DNA of 46,735 nt from Bacteroidaceae bacterium (GTDB taxonomy: Bacteria; Bacteroidota; Bacteroidia; Bacteroidales; Bacteroidaceae). The notes beneath the pieces were generated by a model. It ran no database searches. It was given only the letters and a program-made list of their open reading frames with translations, and was not told where the DNA came from. Position 1 is the stretch's first letter, and the number at the start of each line of letters is the position of its first letter. Location of the stretch: assembly GCA_900768625.1 (NCBI GenBank), contig CAAGDO010000013.1, positions 1-46,735 of the forward strand, read 5' to 3'. A program made the position numbers and the translations under genes. Shown here piece by piece: positions 15,032 to 23,476 of this stretch.

Positions 15032-17608
15032 TTAAGATTCGGTGGAACCGTTCGACTCAGGCGTTTCTTCCGTTTGAGCCGGATTCTTAGGTGAGGGTTC
15101 GTCTGCTGCAGCGATGGCAACCTTTCCCTCAGCGATACTGGCCTTGAAAGATTGAACCTCGGGATGGTCAATGGCGAAGTCACAGAGTGCGTCCTCGACA
15201 TGATGCTGGATGGAGCGTTTGAGCGAACGCGCTCCGAACTGGGCGTCAAAGCCGTGTTCGACCACGTAGTCCTTCACTTCTGCCGCAACTTCAAGGTTGA
15301 TCCCGTGCTCCTCGAGACGTCTGGTCATGAGGCGAATCTCGAGAGCAGCAATCTCATGCGCATTCTCCTTGGTGAGGGGATTGAACATGATGATGTCATC
15401 AAGTCGGTTGAGGAATTCAGGAGAGAACTGTTTGCTGAGCGCCTTTCTCACGATGCTTTCCGCTGTCGTGCTGTCGAGTTCACTCTCCACACGGTTGAAT
15501 CCCACCCCATGGCCGAAGTCCTTCAATTGGCGTGTACCACTGTTGGACGTGAGGATGATGATGGTGTTTCGGAAGTCGACTGTCGTGCCGTTTCCGTCCG
15601 TCAGTCTGCCTTCGTCCATCACCTGCAGGAGAGTGTTGAAAACGTCGGAATGAGCCTTTTCGATTTCATCGAGAAGCACGACAGAATAGGGATGACGGCG
15701 TACCTGTTCGGTGAGTTGTCCGCCTTCTTCGTAACCCACATATCCCGGAGGCGCTCCGAGCAACCGGCTGACGCTGTACTTTTCTCCGTATTCGCTCATG
15801 TCGATACGGATGAGAGACTTGGTTGAACCGAACATCCATTCGGCCAGGCATTTGACAAGATGGGTCTTGCCAACACCTGTCGGTCCGACGAAAAGGAAGG
15901 TGCCGATGGGACGGTCGTTGCTCTTCAGGCCCAAGCGGTTGCGGATGATGGCTTTAGCCACTTTTGCCACGGCTTCGTCCTGAGCGATGACTCTTTGGCA
16001 AAGAGCCTGACGCATGCCCTTGAGCCGGTCGTTCTCGCTTGTGGCAACTCGGGTGGCGGGTACTCCGCTCATCATGGAAACCACTTCTGCCACATCATCG
16101 GCCGTCACGGTGACGGGGTGGTTCTTCTGCTCCTCTTGCCATTTGCGTGTGAGGGCTTCGAGTTCGGCGGTCATCTGTGCGACCTCATCCCGGAGGTTGG
16201 CTGCCAGCTCATAGTTCTGGGCTTGCGCAGCTTCGAGCTTTTGCTGGCGCTTGTGGGCGATTTCCTTCTCTTTCTCCTCGAGTTCCTTGGGCGTTCCCAT
16301 GCTCGAGAGATGTTTGCGGCTTCCTGCCTCGTCAAGCGCATCGATGGCTTTGTCCGGGAGGGCGCGCTCGGTGATGTAGCGGTTGGTGAGGTCGATACAG
16401 CACTGTAGGGCCTCGTCGGTATAGATGACGTTGTGATGGTCCTCATAGCGCTGCTTGATGTTATGGAGAATCTGAAGGGTCTGTTCCGCTGTGGTGGGCT
16501 CAAGCATAATCTTCTGGAAACGGCGATCGAGAGCACCGTCCTTTTCAATGGTTTTCTTGAACTCCCCTGTGGTTGTCGCACCGATGCACTGAATCTCGCC
16601 TCGGGCAAGTGCCGGCTTCATGATGTTGGCGGCATCCAAGGAGCCCGGAGCTGAACCTGCACCGATGATGGTGTGGATCTCATCGATGAAGAGGATGATT
16701 TCGGGATGGCTCTTGAGTTCCTTGATGAGTCGGCGCAGACGTTCTTCGAATTGTCCTCTGTACTGCGTACCAGCCACGACCGATGCCATGTCGAGTGCGA
16801 CAACGCGGCGTCCTTGCAACAGACGGGGCACTTTGTGGGTGCTGATTCGCTGGGAGAGCCCCTCCACGATGGCGCTTTTTCCCACACCGGGTTCACCGAT
16901 GAGGATGGGGTTGTTCTTTTTGCGTCGGCATAGAATCTGCATCATTCGTTCAATTTCCTGCTCACGACCGAGTACAGGGTCGAGAGCGCCTTTTGAGGCG
17001 AGGACCGTGAGGTCAGTGGTGAAATTGTCGATGATGGGCGTGTCGCTGTTTCCGTTTCCCGGAGCGGTTTGAGGAGCCTCGGATGTGCCTGCCGGTTTTC
17101 TTCCGTCAGAGTTTGGGTCTGCAAATGGTTCGTCGTCTTCGTCGAACGAGAAATTCGCTGCGGGAGCGGGCGTTCCGCCAATCAGCAGGTCGCGTAAACC
17201 GGAATAGTTGACGCCAAGTTTGTTGAGATAGTCTTTTGCTTCGTTGCTCACGTCATGTAGCAGGGCAAGCAGCAGCAGCAATTCTTCTGCAAAACGCCCA
17301 TTGGCGAGTTTGGATTCAAGGAAAGAGAGTTTCAGAATCCGTTCGCAATTGGCATCGAGTGCAGGGCGTTCGTTGGATTCTGTATCTCCAATGGGATGCG
17401 TATGAGCGGATTGCCATTCGTGGTCGAGGTGGTTTTTGATAGCTTCCACATCGACTTTGGCTTTCAAGAGTACGTCCTTGACAGCTGTCTCTTCAAGCAG
17501 ACTGGCCAAGAGGCAAAAGGTGTTGGCCGACGCAATTCCTTTGTGTGCGGCCAAGTCCCGACAGCGGTCAATGATTCGTTGTGTGACTGATGGTATTTCG
17601 TAGTTCAT
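15032..17608 (-). CDS. clpC: ClpC-type AAA+ unfoldase, partner of ClpP
   Basis: This 858-aa protein unfolds substrates and feeds them to the ClpP peptidase. It has a Clp N-domain (about 1-140), a first AAA+ module with GEPGVGKS at about 237, a middle domain with a UVR-like segment (about 455-480), and a second AAA+ module with GPTGVGKT at about 573. A VGF tripeptide in the second module matches the ClpP-docking loop of ClpC proteins. The UVR-bearing middle region separates it from ClpA, and the lack of a long coiled-coil separates it from ClpB. The acidic, proline-rich tail of about 30 residues is probably disordered. No clpP gene is in the window. It has its own terminator at 14967-15015. 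Confidence 0.93.
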   Translation of the reverse strand: MNYEIPSVTQRIIDRCRDLAAHKGIASANTFCLLASLLEETAVKDVLLKAKVDVEAIKNHLDHEWQSAHTHPIGDTESNERPALDANCERILKLSFLESKLANGRFAEELLLLLALLHDVSNEAKDYLNKLGVNYSGLRDLLIGGTPAPAANFSFDEDDEPFADPNSDGRKPAGTSEAPQTAPGNGNSDTPIIDNFTTDLTVLASKGALDPVLGREQEIERMMQILCRRKKNNPILIGEPGVGKSAIVEGLSQRISTHKVPRLLQGRRVVALDMASVVAGTQYRGQFEERLRRLIKELKSHPEIILFIDEIHTIIGAGSAPGSLDAANIMKPALARGEIQCIGATTTGEFKKTIEKDGALDRRFQKIMLEPTTAEQTLQILHNIKQRYEDHHNVIYTDEALQCCIDLTNRYITERALPDKAIDALDEAGSRKHLSSMGTPKELEEKEKEIAHKRQQKLEAAQAQNYELAANLRDEVAQMTAELEALTRKWQEEQKNHPVTVTADDVAEVVSMMSGVPATRVATSENDRLKGMRQALCQRVIAQDEAVAKVAKAIIRNRLGLKSNDRPIGTFLFVGPTGVGKTHLVKCLAEWMFGSTKSLIRIDMSEYGEKYSVSRLLGAPPGYVGYEEGGQLTEQVRRHPYSVVLLDEIEKAHSDVFNTLLQVMDEGRLTDGNGTTVDFRNTIIILTSNSGTRQLKDFGHGVGFNRVESELDSTTAESIVRKALSKQFSPEFLNRLDDIIMFNPLTKENAHEIAALEIRLMTRRLEEHGINLEVAAEVKDYVVEHGFDAQFGARSLKRSIQHHVEDALCDFAIDHPEVQSFKASIAEGKVAIAAADEPSPKNPAQTEETPESNGSTES

Positions 17609-17728
17609 TCTTGTTTTTTCCAGTTATTTGGTGTCTTCCGTGGGCAAAGTGATGTCCTTGATTGTTTTGAAGCGCAGTGCAACAAGTATGCCAAGGAGCG
17701 GGTGCCCGACGGGTGTGTCAGCCATTTG

Positions 17729-18679
17729 TCAAGGTTTCGTCGGCTGGTTTTGTTTTTCGTAGGCTTCCACCTGTGATTTTGTCCGACTGATGCTGACGAG
17801 ATATACACCGGAAAAGATGAGGCAGATGGCCGCAAGCTTCACGGCGTTGAGATGGTCCATGCCCAAGCATATACTTACGATGCAGGCCACAATGGGCTGA
17901 ACATAGTTGTACATGCCTGCAACCGTCGGACGAAGGTATTTTTGTCCGACAACGATGAACATGTAGCTCAGGAACGTGGCGGCCACGACGATGAATGCGA
18001 TGGCTCCCCATGCCTGAAGTGAAAGCTGCTCCCAATGAGTTGAAGAGAGTCCACGACAGGAGAGAGGGAGAGTGATGATGAATGCATAGGTGAACATCCA
18101 TTTCATGATGGTCACAAGGGAATACTTTCGGGCAAATCCCTTGAAGAACACGAGGTAGGCCGCATAGCTGAGTTGCGCTGTAAGCACCAGCAGATCCCCC
18201 GCAACAGAACGTAGGGTTAAGGATGAGGACGCTGCATGGTCTGTGGCGCCATTTCCCATGATGAGAAGCAAGGCTCCTGATGCTCCTGCAGCTATGCCGA
18301 GCACTTTCTTGCCCGTGATGGGTTCTTTGAGGAATAGGGCAGCGAGAACCATAGCCCAAAGGGGCATACTGGTGGTGATGATGGAGGCATCAGCTGGTGA
18401 AGTGAGCGATACGCCGAAGATGAAACTGCCCTGATTGAACACGATGGCGAGGAGCGACGCAACGAAAAGTCGTGCGAGGTCTCGGTGGTTGACATGTTCT
18501 GCGGGCATGAAGAAGGATGCGAGCCAAAACAGGAACATGGCCCCCATGATGCGAAGGTCGGTAAGCACAAGCGGGGAGATTATACCTGTGGCCATTACAA
18601 TTTTTGCCATGGGTGACATGAGTCCCCACGACACGTTGGCCGTGAGCATGGCTGCATGGCTTTTGAGAGCGTTGTTCAT
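17729..18679 (-). CDS. EamA/DMT-family transporter
   Basis: This is a 316-aa inner-membrane protein with about ten hydrophobic segments in two EamA repeats, the layout of drug/metabolite transporters that export amino acids and other small molecules. I chose the ATG at 18679, which gives MNNALKSHAAML and then the first membrane segment; the frame stays open upstream to 18847 but the added residues are basic, low-complexity and overlap the 3' end of dapA. It starts 37 nt after dapA, so the two are probably cotranscribed. The substrate is unknown; export of lysine, threonine or a related metabolite is a guess from context. Confidence 0.88.
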   Translation of the reverse strand: MNNALKSHAAMLTANVSWGLMSPMAKIVMATGIISPLVLTDLRIMGAMFLFWLASFFMPAEHVNHRDLARLFVASLLAIVFNQGSFIFGVSLTSPADASIITTSMPLWAMVLAALFLKEPITGKKVLGIAAGASGALLLIMGNGATDHAASSSLTLRSVAGDLLVLTAQLSYAAYLVFFKGFARKYSLVTIMKWMFTYAFIITLPLSCRGLSSTHWEQLSLQAWGAIAFIVVAATFLSYMFIVVGQKYLRPTVAGMYNYVQPIVACIVSICLGMDHLNAVKLAAICLIFSGVYLVSISRTKSQVEAYEKQNQPTKP

Positions 18680-18716
18680 TTCCGTGTTTTTTCCATAAGT
18701 GTCTTGGTGCTGTCGG

Positions 18717-19601
18717 TCAGAAGTTGCTGTCGAAGACGCGCAGCGCTTCCTCCGTAGCCGTCTGTGCACAGACAAGGGGTAGACGGAGTCTGTTTGCCGC
18801 TTTGCCTTGTACGCCAAGCAAGGCTTTGATTCCGGCGGGGTTTCCATTGACGGACAACAGACGGAAGCATTCGCTGAATTTCCGGTGGAGGGTCAGCGAT
18901 GTGTTATAGTCGTGCTGAAGGGCACTATGGACCATATGGCCGAAGGCCTTGGGGTATGCATTCCCAATCACAGAGATGACCCCTGTTGCGCCGATGGTGA
19001 GCAACTCGAACGTGATTGCATCATCTCCGCTAAGAACCTCAAAGCCTTCCGGTGCGTGGCTGATGATCTGTTCAATTTGGCAGATATGTCCAGATGCCTC
19101 CTTGATGGCAACCACATTGGGACAATCTGTTGCGATATGAAGGGTCGTGGATGCTTCAAGGTTTACTCCCGTTCGGCCGGGAACGTTATAGAGCACCACG
19201 GAGACGGGGCTCGCTTTTGCCACTTCGCGGAAGTGCTGGTATAGTCCTTCCTGGCTGGGTTTATTATAGTAGGGACAGACAATGAGCACTCCGCTGTAGC
19301 CATCCAAGTCAAGTTCCTTGAGATTTCGGCATACATTAGCTGTGCAATTTCCTCCGGCTCCGAGCAGAAGGGGGATACGTCCGTTGTTGACGCGTTTCAC
19401 AACGTCCATAACCTGACGTTTCTCGTCAGTTGTGAGACAGGGGGTTTCGGCAGTGGTGCCGAGTACGCATAGGAAGTCGACTCCATCGGTGATTTGCTGT
19501 TCCACCAGGTTCTCAAGTGTGGGGAAATCAATGGTTCCGTCCTCGTTGAATGGGGTGACGAGGGCAATGCCAAGTCCCTTGAATGGGTTATATCGTTTCA
19601 T
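18717..19601 (-). CDS. dapA: 4-hydroxy-tetrahydrodipicolinate synthase
   Basis: DapA condenses pyruvate with aspartate semialdehyde, the committed step to diaminopimelate and lysine. From the ATG at 19601 it is 294 aa, the normal length. The Schiff-base lysine is K167 in VVAIKEASG, the proton-relay tyrosine is Y138 in VVLYNVPGRTG, and the threonine pair lies in GTTAE at 48-52. The frame runs on upstream to 19769, past the promoter at 19644-19674, so that extension is not coding. EamA follows by 37 nt. It forms part of the lysine gene set of this window together with lysC and lysA. Confidence 0.95.
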   Translation of the reverse strand: MKRYNPFKGLGIALVTPFNEDGTIDFPTLENLVEQQITDGVDFLCVLGTTAETPCLTTDEKRQVMDVVKRVNNGRIPLLLGAGGNCTANVCRNLKELDLDGYSGVLIVCPYYNKPSQEGLYQHFREVAKASPVSVVLYNVPGRTGVNLEASTTLHIATDCPNVVAIKEASGHICQIEQIISHAPEGFEVLSGDDAITFELLTIGATGVISVIGNAYPKAFGHMVHSALQHDYNTSLTLHRKFSECFRLLSVNGNPAGIKALLGVQGKAANRLRLPLVCAQTATEEALRVFDSNF

Positions 19602-19643
19602 ATGGTTGGAGTTGTGTGGTCTGAATGGTATGCTATAATGGTG

Positions 19644-19674
19644 CGAAGTTACGGATTTATTGGAATTTGACAAA
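19644..19674 (-). promoter_or_regulatory. Promoter of dapA
   Basis: On the minus strand TTTG (19671-19674) is followed after exactly 19 nt by TAACTTCG (19644-19651), one base off the TAnnTTTG consensus. Spacing and distance to the start at 19601 (about 40 nt) fit a Bacteroidota housekeeping promoter. Confidence 0.7.
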
Positions 19675-19750
19675 GATTTTCTTGAAAATGGTGGTTGGAT
19701 TTGTGGAAGGTTGAGGAATGAGGCGAAAATTGCAAAGTGGATATAAAAAC

Positions 19751-19784
19751 CAAGACGGACAAGCCTCACGGCTTATCCGTCTTG
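19751..19784 (-). terminator. Terminator of the tRNA-Lys gene
   Basis: A 15-bp stem with one G-U pair and a 4-nt loop lies 2 nt after the tRNA 3' end. On the minus strand it is followed by GTTTTTATAT, a clear U-tract. Confidence 0.88.
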
Positions 19785-19786
19785 TG

Positions 19787-19859
19787 TACACTCTCAGGGG
19801 TTCGAACCCTGGACCCACTGATTAAGAGTCAGTTGCTCTACCAACTGAGCTAAGAGTGC
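19787..19859 (-). tRNA. tRNA-Lys (anticodon CTT)
   Basis: The minus strand folds into a full cloverleaf. The acceptor stem GCACTCT pairs with AGAGTGT (first pair G-U), the D-stem is GCTC/GAGC, the anticodon stem ACTGA/TCAGT carries loop CTCTTAA (anticodon CTT, reading AAG), and the T-stem CAGGG/CCCTG carries loop TTCGAAC. The discriminator base is A and CCA is not encoded. It has its own promoter and terminator. Confidence 0.97.
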
Positions 19860-19883
19860 GTGTCGTTTTCGTTTTTGCGAGTG

Positions 19884-19915
19884 CAAAGGTACAGCTTTCC
19901 TTAGTTCCAGCCAAA
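19884..19915 (-). promoter_or_regulatory. Promoter of tRNA-Lys
   Basis: On the minus strand TTTG (19912-19915), 20 nt, and TACCTTTG (19884-19891) match both elements of the Bacteroidota promoter. The -7 box ends 24 nt before the mature tRNA 5' end. Confidence 0.8.
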
Positions 19916-20198
19916 TGTTTTGCAAAAGAATTTTCGGCTTGTTTTGAGATGGCATCTGTTAATGGCTTGAATGACAATAGTTTGACTGTTGTAAAAAATA
20001 TTGCATAATAAAGCTGCAAAAGTAAATAGACTATGCTTTTGCTTGCTTTAAGACGAAATGATTGCGTAAGTTTGATTCTGCCTTTCATGCTCATACTTCG
20101 TCTGAAATGGTTCTGGAGGAGCCAATTCCTTGCGATTCCCATTTGAACGGATAGATGGTTTCCTTTGAACTGGAATCCTGCTTGAAGAGGAAAACAAA
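19916..20198. other. AT-rich intergenic stretch without a recognised gene
   Basis: Between the tRNA-Lys promoter and the terminator of the beta-galactosidase gene I see no convincing reading frame. A minus-strand TACTTTTG at 20017-20024 matches a -7 box but has no -33 partner and no obvious product. Confidence 0.5.
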
Positions 20199-20233
20199 AG
20201 GAAACGCCCCTCTATGGAAGAAGAACGTTTCCT
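20199..20233 (-). terminator. Terminator after the beta-galactosidase gene
   Basis: On the minus strand AGGAAACG pairs with CGTTTCCT around a 19-nt loop and is followed by TTTGTTTTCCTC. It begins 26 nt past the stop codon. Confidence 0.7.
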
Positions 20234-20259
20234 CAAATATCGTCATGCAATGGCTTGGA

Positions 20260-23200
20260 TCACTTGACCTGAGGTGTGATGATGAATGTGAATTCATGAT
20301 CAGCATAGGGGATGCGATACTTAGGCATAGGCCATGCACCCCATGAATCGACGCATCCAAGGCCCATCTGATGCTGTGCGATGTGGACTACCGTATGACG
20401 TCGCGGAGTCAGATCACCGGCATGCATCTGATGGTCTTCTTTGCGTGGACCACCGTCGAGATCCTCCGTCTCATAGTTGATGGAAGTCATTTCAAGCGGT
20501 TCGAGGCCTGTGAAGGTCATTCCGTCACGCTTGGCGTTGTGGACGTTCCACCAGCGCACGTCAGTGTGATTACCGGTTTCCTGCGGGCGTACATAACCCC
20601 AGAACATATCGCTGACCTTCTGGGTGTAGAGTCCGATGAATTGGCTGTCGTGACGGTCCCAATAGTTTTCGATGGGTCCACGGCCATAATAGCTGACCTG
20701 GTCGAACTCTTCAGGCATCTCAAGTGTCATACCGAAACGCGGGAGCATGGGCTTCTCTTTTGAGTTGGGATCTACTTTGAGCGACTGGGTCACAACAAGC
20801 GAACCTGCGGGGTTTACGATGTATGTAAGGGTGAGGGAAGCGTGTACGCTGGGCAGGTCGTAGGTGCAGGTCACCTTTCGGTTGTTGCCCTCGGCCTCTT
20901 CCTTCATTGAAGTGAGTTTCATTTGCGGATTCTTCCATGCGCCCAGACGATTCTGCAGACCTGCTCCGTAGTCGTTGTCAGTGGTGGCACGCCAGAAGTC
21001 AGGACGCAGAGAATAGCCTTTCTCAAACATAGGAAGTCCCTTGCAGTCGATATAATCGACCAGACCTGTTTCCTTGTTGAAAGTGACAGATGTTGAACCG
21101 CCAGTAAGCGTGAGGCAAGCAAGCTGTTCGTCTTTCTTCACCTGTGGAACTACAGGAGTTGATTTCTTCGTTGCAGGTGCTTTTGCAGTGGAAATGAAAT
21201 CGTTCAGAGTGGGGAATGTGTAGGGATTGAGGACGAACTGCTGACGAGCTACGTCGTAGCCTGCCTCGAGAAGAGGTTCGGCTGCTTTCAGCTTATACTC
21301 AATGTTGAGTGTGAGTTCACCTTTCGCTTTTACGTCGCTTGGGAAGCCTTCAAGTTCCACAAGTGTACGTCCTTGTGGGGCTACGTTGATGTTGGCCACA
21401 GTGCCTGCGGCAATCTGATTGCCTTCATCTGCGAGCGTCCAGTTGATTGACACGTTGGAGAGCGTGCGGAAGAAATTCTCGTTGTAGACTTCTACAACGC
21501 CCTTCTTGGCGTCCTTCAGTTCGGTCCAGATGTCCTGATAGAAATAGCGTACTTCTGCAGCCGTAGGCTGGGGCTTGCGGTCAGGGTTGATGAAGCCGTT
21601 GCAATTGAAGTTGTGGTCTGACGCGGGATAACGTCCGAAATCGCCTCCATAGGCATAGATTTCCTTGCCGTCCTTGTTCTTTGAACGGAGAGCTTGGTCA
21701 ACGAAGTCCCAGATAAATCCACCTTGGAATTTGGGATATTTGCGGATGATTTCCCAATATTCCTTGAATCCACCCATCGAATTGCCCATGGCGTGGGCGT
21801 ATTCGCACTGAATGAGGGGGCGTGTGGAGTTGCTCTTGGCGTAGTTCTCGCAGCCGTTGTAGTCGTAGTACATGGGGCAGAAAATGTCCGTTCCGCGCTC
21901 TAATCCTGCGCGTTCGTACTGTACAGGACGTGAAGAATCATAGGCCTTCACTTCATCATAGGCTTTCTCGAAGTTTTCTCCGTAACCGGCTTCATTTCCG
22001 AGACTCCAAGTGACGATGGAGGGATGATTCTTCAATACGTGCGTGTTGTTGCGGTTACGTTCGAGGTGGGTCTGGAGATAGCGTGGCACTTTTGCCAAAG
22101 TTGCTTCGCCATAGCCCATACCATGGCTTTCAATGTTGGCTTCTGCGACAACGTAGATACCATATTCGTCACAGAGATCGTACCAACGGGGATCGTTGGG
22201 ATAGTGTGAAGTTCGTACGGCATTGATGTTGTGCTCTTTCATGATTCGGATATCTTGAATCATGCGGTCGACACTCACCACATAGCCTCCATCGGGGTCC
22301 ATTTCGTGACGATTGGTACCCTTGATGAGCACAGGCTGACCGTTGACGAGGAATTGACTGTTGCGAATCTCAATCTTGCGGAAACCTACATTTTGCATAA
22401 GGCTTTCGATAAGGTTGCCTTTGCCGTCCTTGAGGTCGACACGTAACTTATAGAGGTTCGGTGTTTCGGCACTCCATTTCAGCGGTTGGGCGATATTCCA
22501 GTTGATGGAGCTGGAAGTTTTCGTCAAAGCCACATCTTCTGTCTTCACGGTTTTTCCGTGAGCATCGAGGAGAGTCAGGGTCGCTTTCTTGCCTGCGCAT
22601 TCCGCACCTGTCAGGCGGATGCTGAGTTGCCCGTTCTGGTAGTTGTCGGTGAGATCGGGGGTGATGTAGAGGTCTGCAATGTGACTCTTGGGACGGGCAT
22701 AGAGGTACACTTCACGAGCAATACCTGTGAGCTTCCAGAAATCCTGGTCCTCAAAATAGGAGCCGTCGCACCAACGCATCACCTGCATGGCGATAAGGTT
22801 TTCCTGTCCGGGGCGCAGATACTTGGTGAGGTCGAATTCGGCTGCTACCTTGGAGTCTTCGCTGTAGCCCACGAATTTACCGTTTACCCACACGGTGAGA
22901 TTGGAGGTGGCAGAACCCACATGGAGGTAGATCTTTTCACCTTTCCATGAGGCGGGAACAGTGATGGTCTTGCGATAAGAACCCGTGTAGTTGTTCTTCT
23001 CTTCCACGAACGGTGGGTTGTTTTCAAACTGTGTGGCCCAGGCATAGCCTACATTCTTGTAGGTTGCATCACCGTGACCGTTTAATTCGAAAATACCTGG
23101 AACGGGGAAGTCCTCCCATTTTCCATCATCGAAAGAAGGCCGGAAAAAGTTTTGTGGAGCATCTTGATGGTCCTTGACGAAGTTGAATTTCCACATACCT

Positions 23201-23400
23201 TCAAGCGAGAGGTAACGTGAAGATTGCTTCTTGTCGTTACGTGTTGCACCATCGACTGTTTCAAAAGCAAAATAGTCGGAACGTGGTGCTTCCACGTTGA
23301 CCCTGTTGGCAGCAGGGTCAAGCCAGTACTTCTCCTTTACTTGTGCGCCGGCTGTGAGCATGCATATGCTGGCGAGCGAAAGAATAATAGGTTTCAGCAT
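20260..23400 (-). CDS. Glycoside hydrolase family 2 beta-galactosidase
   Basis: This 1046-aa enzyme hydrolyses terminal beta-galactosides. A signal peptide (about residues 1-19, ending near TAGAQ) sends it to the periplasm. The domains follow the LacZ order: a jelly-roll sugar-binding domain (FNGHGD-like ELNGHGDATYKN near 105), immunoglobulin-like domains, the TIM barrel, then the C-terminal beta-sandwich. The acid/base is E470 in SLGNEAGYG and the nucleophile E533 in IQCEYAHAMGNS. The length matches full LacZ. No SusC/SusD pair or regulator is adjacent, so it is not part of an evident polysaccharide utilisation locus here. It follows the TPR gene by 76 nt and ends at its own terminator. Confidence 0.93.
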   Translation of the reverse strand: MLKPIILSLASICMLTAGAQVKEKYWLDPAANRVNVEAPRSDYFAFETVDGATRNDKKQSSRYLSLEGMWKFNFVKDHQDAPQNFFRPSFDDGKWEDFPVPGIFELNGHGDATYKNVGYAWATQFENNPPFVEEKNNYTGSYRKTITVPASWKGEKIYLHVGSATSNLTVWVNGKFVGYSEDSKVAAEFDLTKYLRPGQENLIAMQVMRWCDGSYFEDQDFWKLTGIAREVYLYARPKSHIADLYITPDLTDNYQNGQLSIRLTGAECAGKKATLTLLDAHGKTVKTEDVALTKTSSSINWNIAQPLKWSAETPNLYKLRVDLKDGKGNLIESLMQNVGFRKIEIRNSQFLVNGQPVLIKGTNRHEMDPDGGYVVSVDRMIQDIRIMKEHNINAVRTSHYPNDPRWYDLCDEYGIYVVAEANIESHGMGYGEATLAKVPRYLQTHLERNRNNTHVLKNHPSIVTWSLGNEAGYGENFEKAYDEVKAYDSSRPVQYERAGLERGTDIFCPMYYDYNGCENYAKSNSTRPLIQCEYAHAMGNSMGGFKEYWEIIRKYPKFQGGFIWDFVDQALRSKNKDGKEIYAYGGDFGRYPASDHNFNCNGFINPDRKPQPTAAEVRYFYQDIWTELKDAKKGVVEVYNENFFRTLSNVSINWTLADEGNQIAAGTVANINVAPQGRTLVELEGFPSDVKAKGELTLNIEYKLKAAEPLLEAGYDVARQQFVLNPYTFPTLNDFISTAKAPATKKSTPVVPQVKKDEQLACLTLTGGSTSVTFNKETGLVDYIDCKGLPMFEKGYSLRPDFWRATTDNDYGAGLQNRLGAWKNPQMKLTSMKEEAEGNNRKVTCTYDLPSVHASLTLTYIVNPAGSLVVTQSLKVDPNSKEKPMLPRFGMTLEMPEEFDQVSYYGRGPIENYWDRHDSQFIGLYTQKVSDMFWGYVRPQETGNHTDVRWWNVHNAKRDGMTFTGLEPLEMTSINYETEDLDGGPRKEDHQMHAGDLTPRRHTVVHIAQHQMGLGCVDSWGAWPMPKYRIPYADHEFTFIITPQVK

Positions 23401-23476
23401 GGATAGTTGGATTAATTAGAGTTATGTGATTTGGTTGATTGTTGCCGATTTGTGATTTTAATTGACCTTGATGAGA

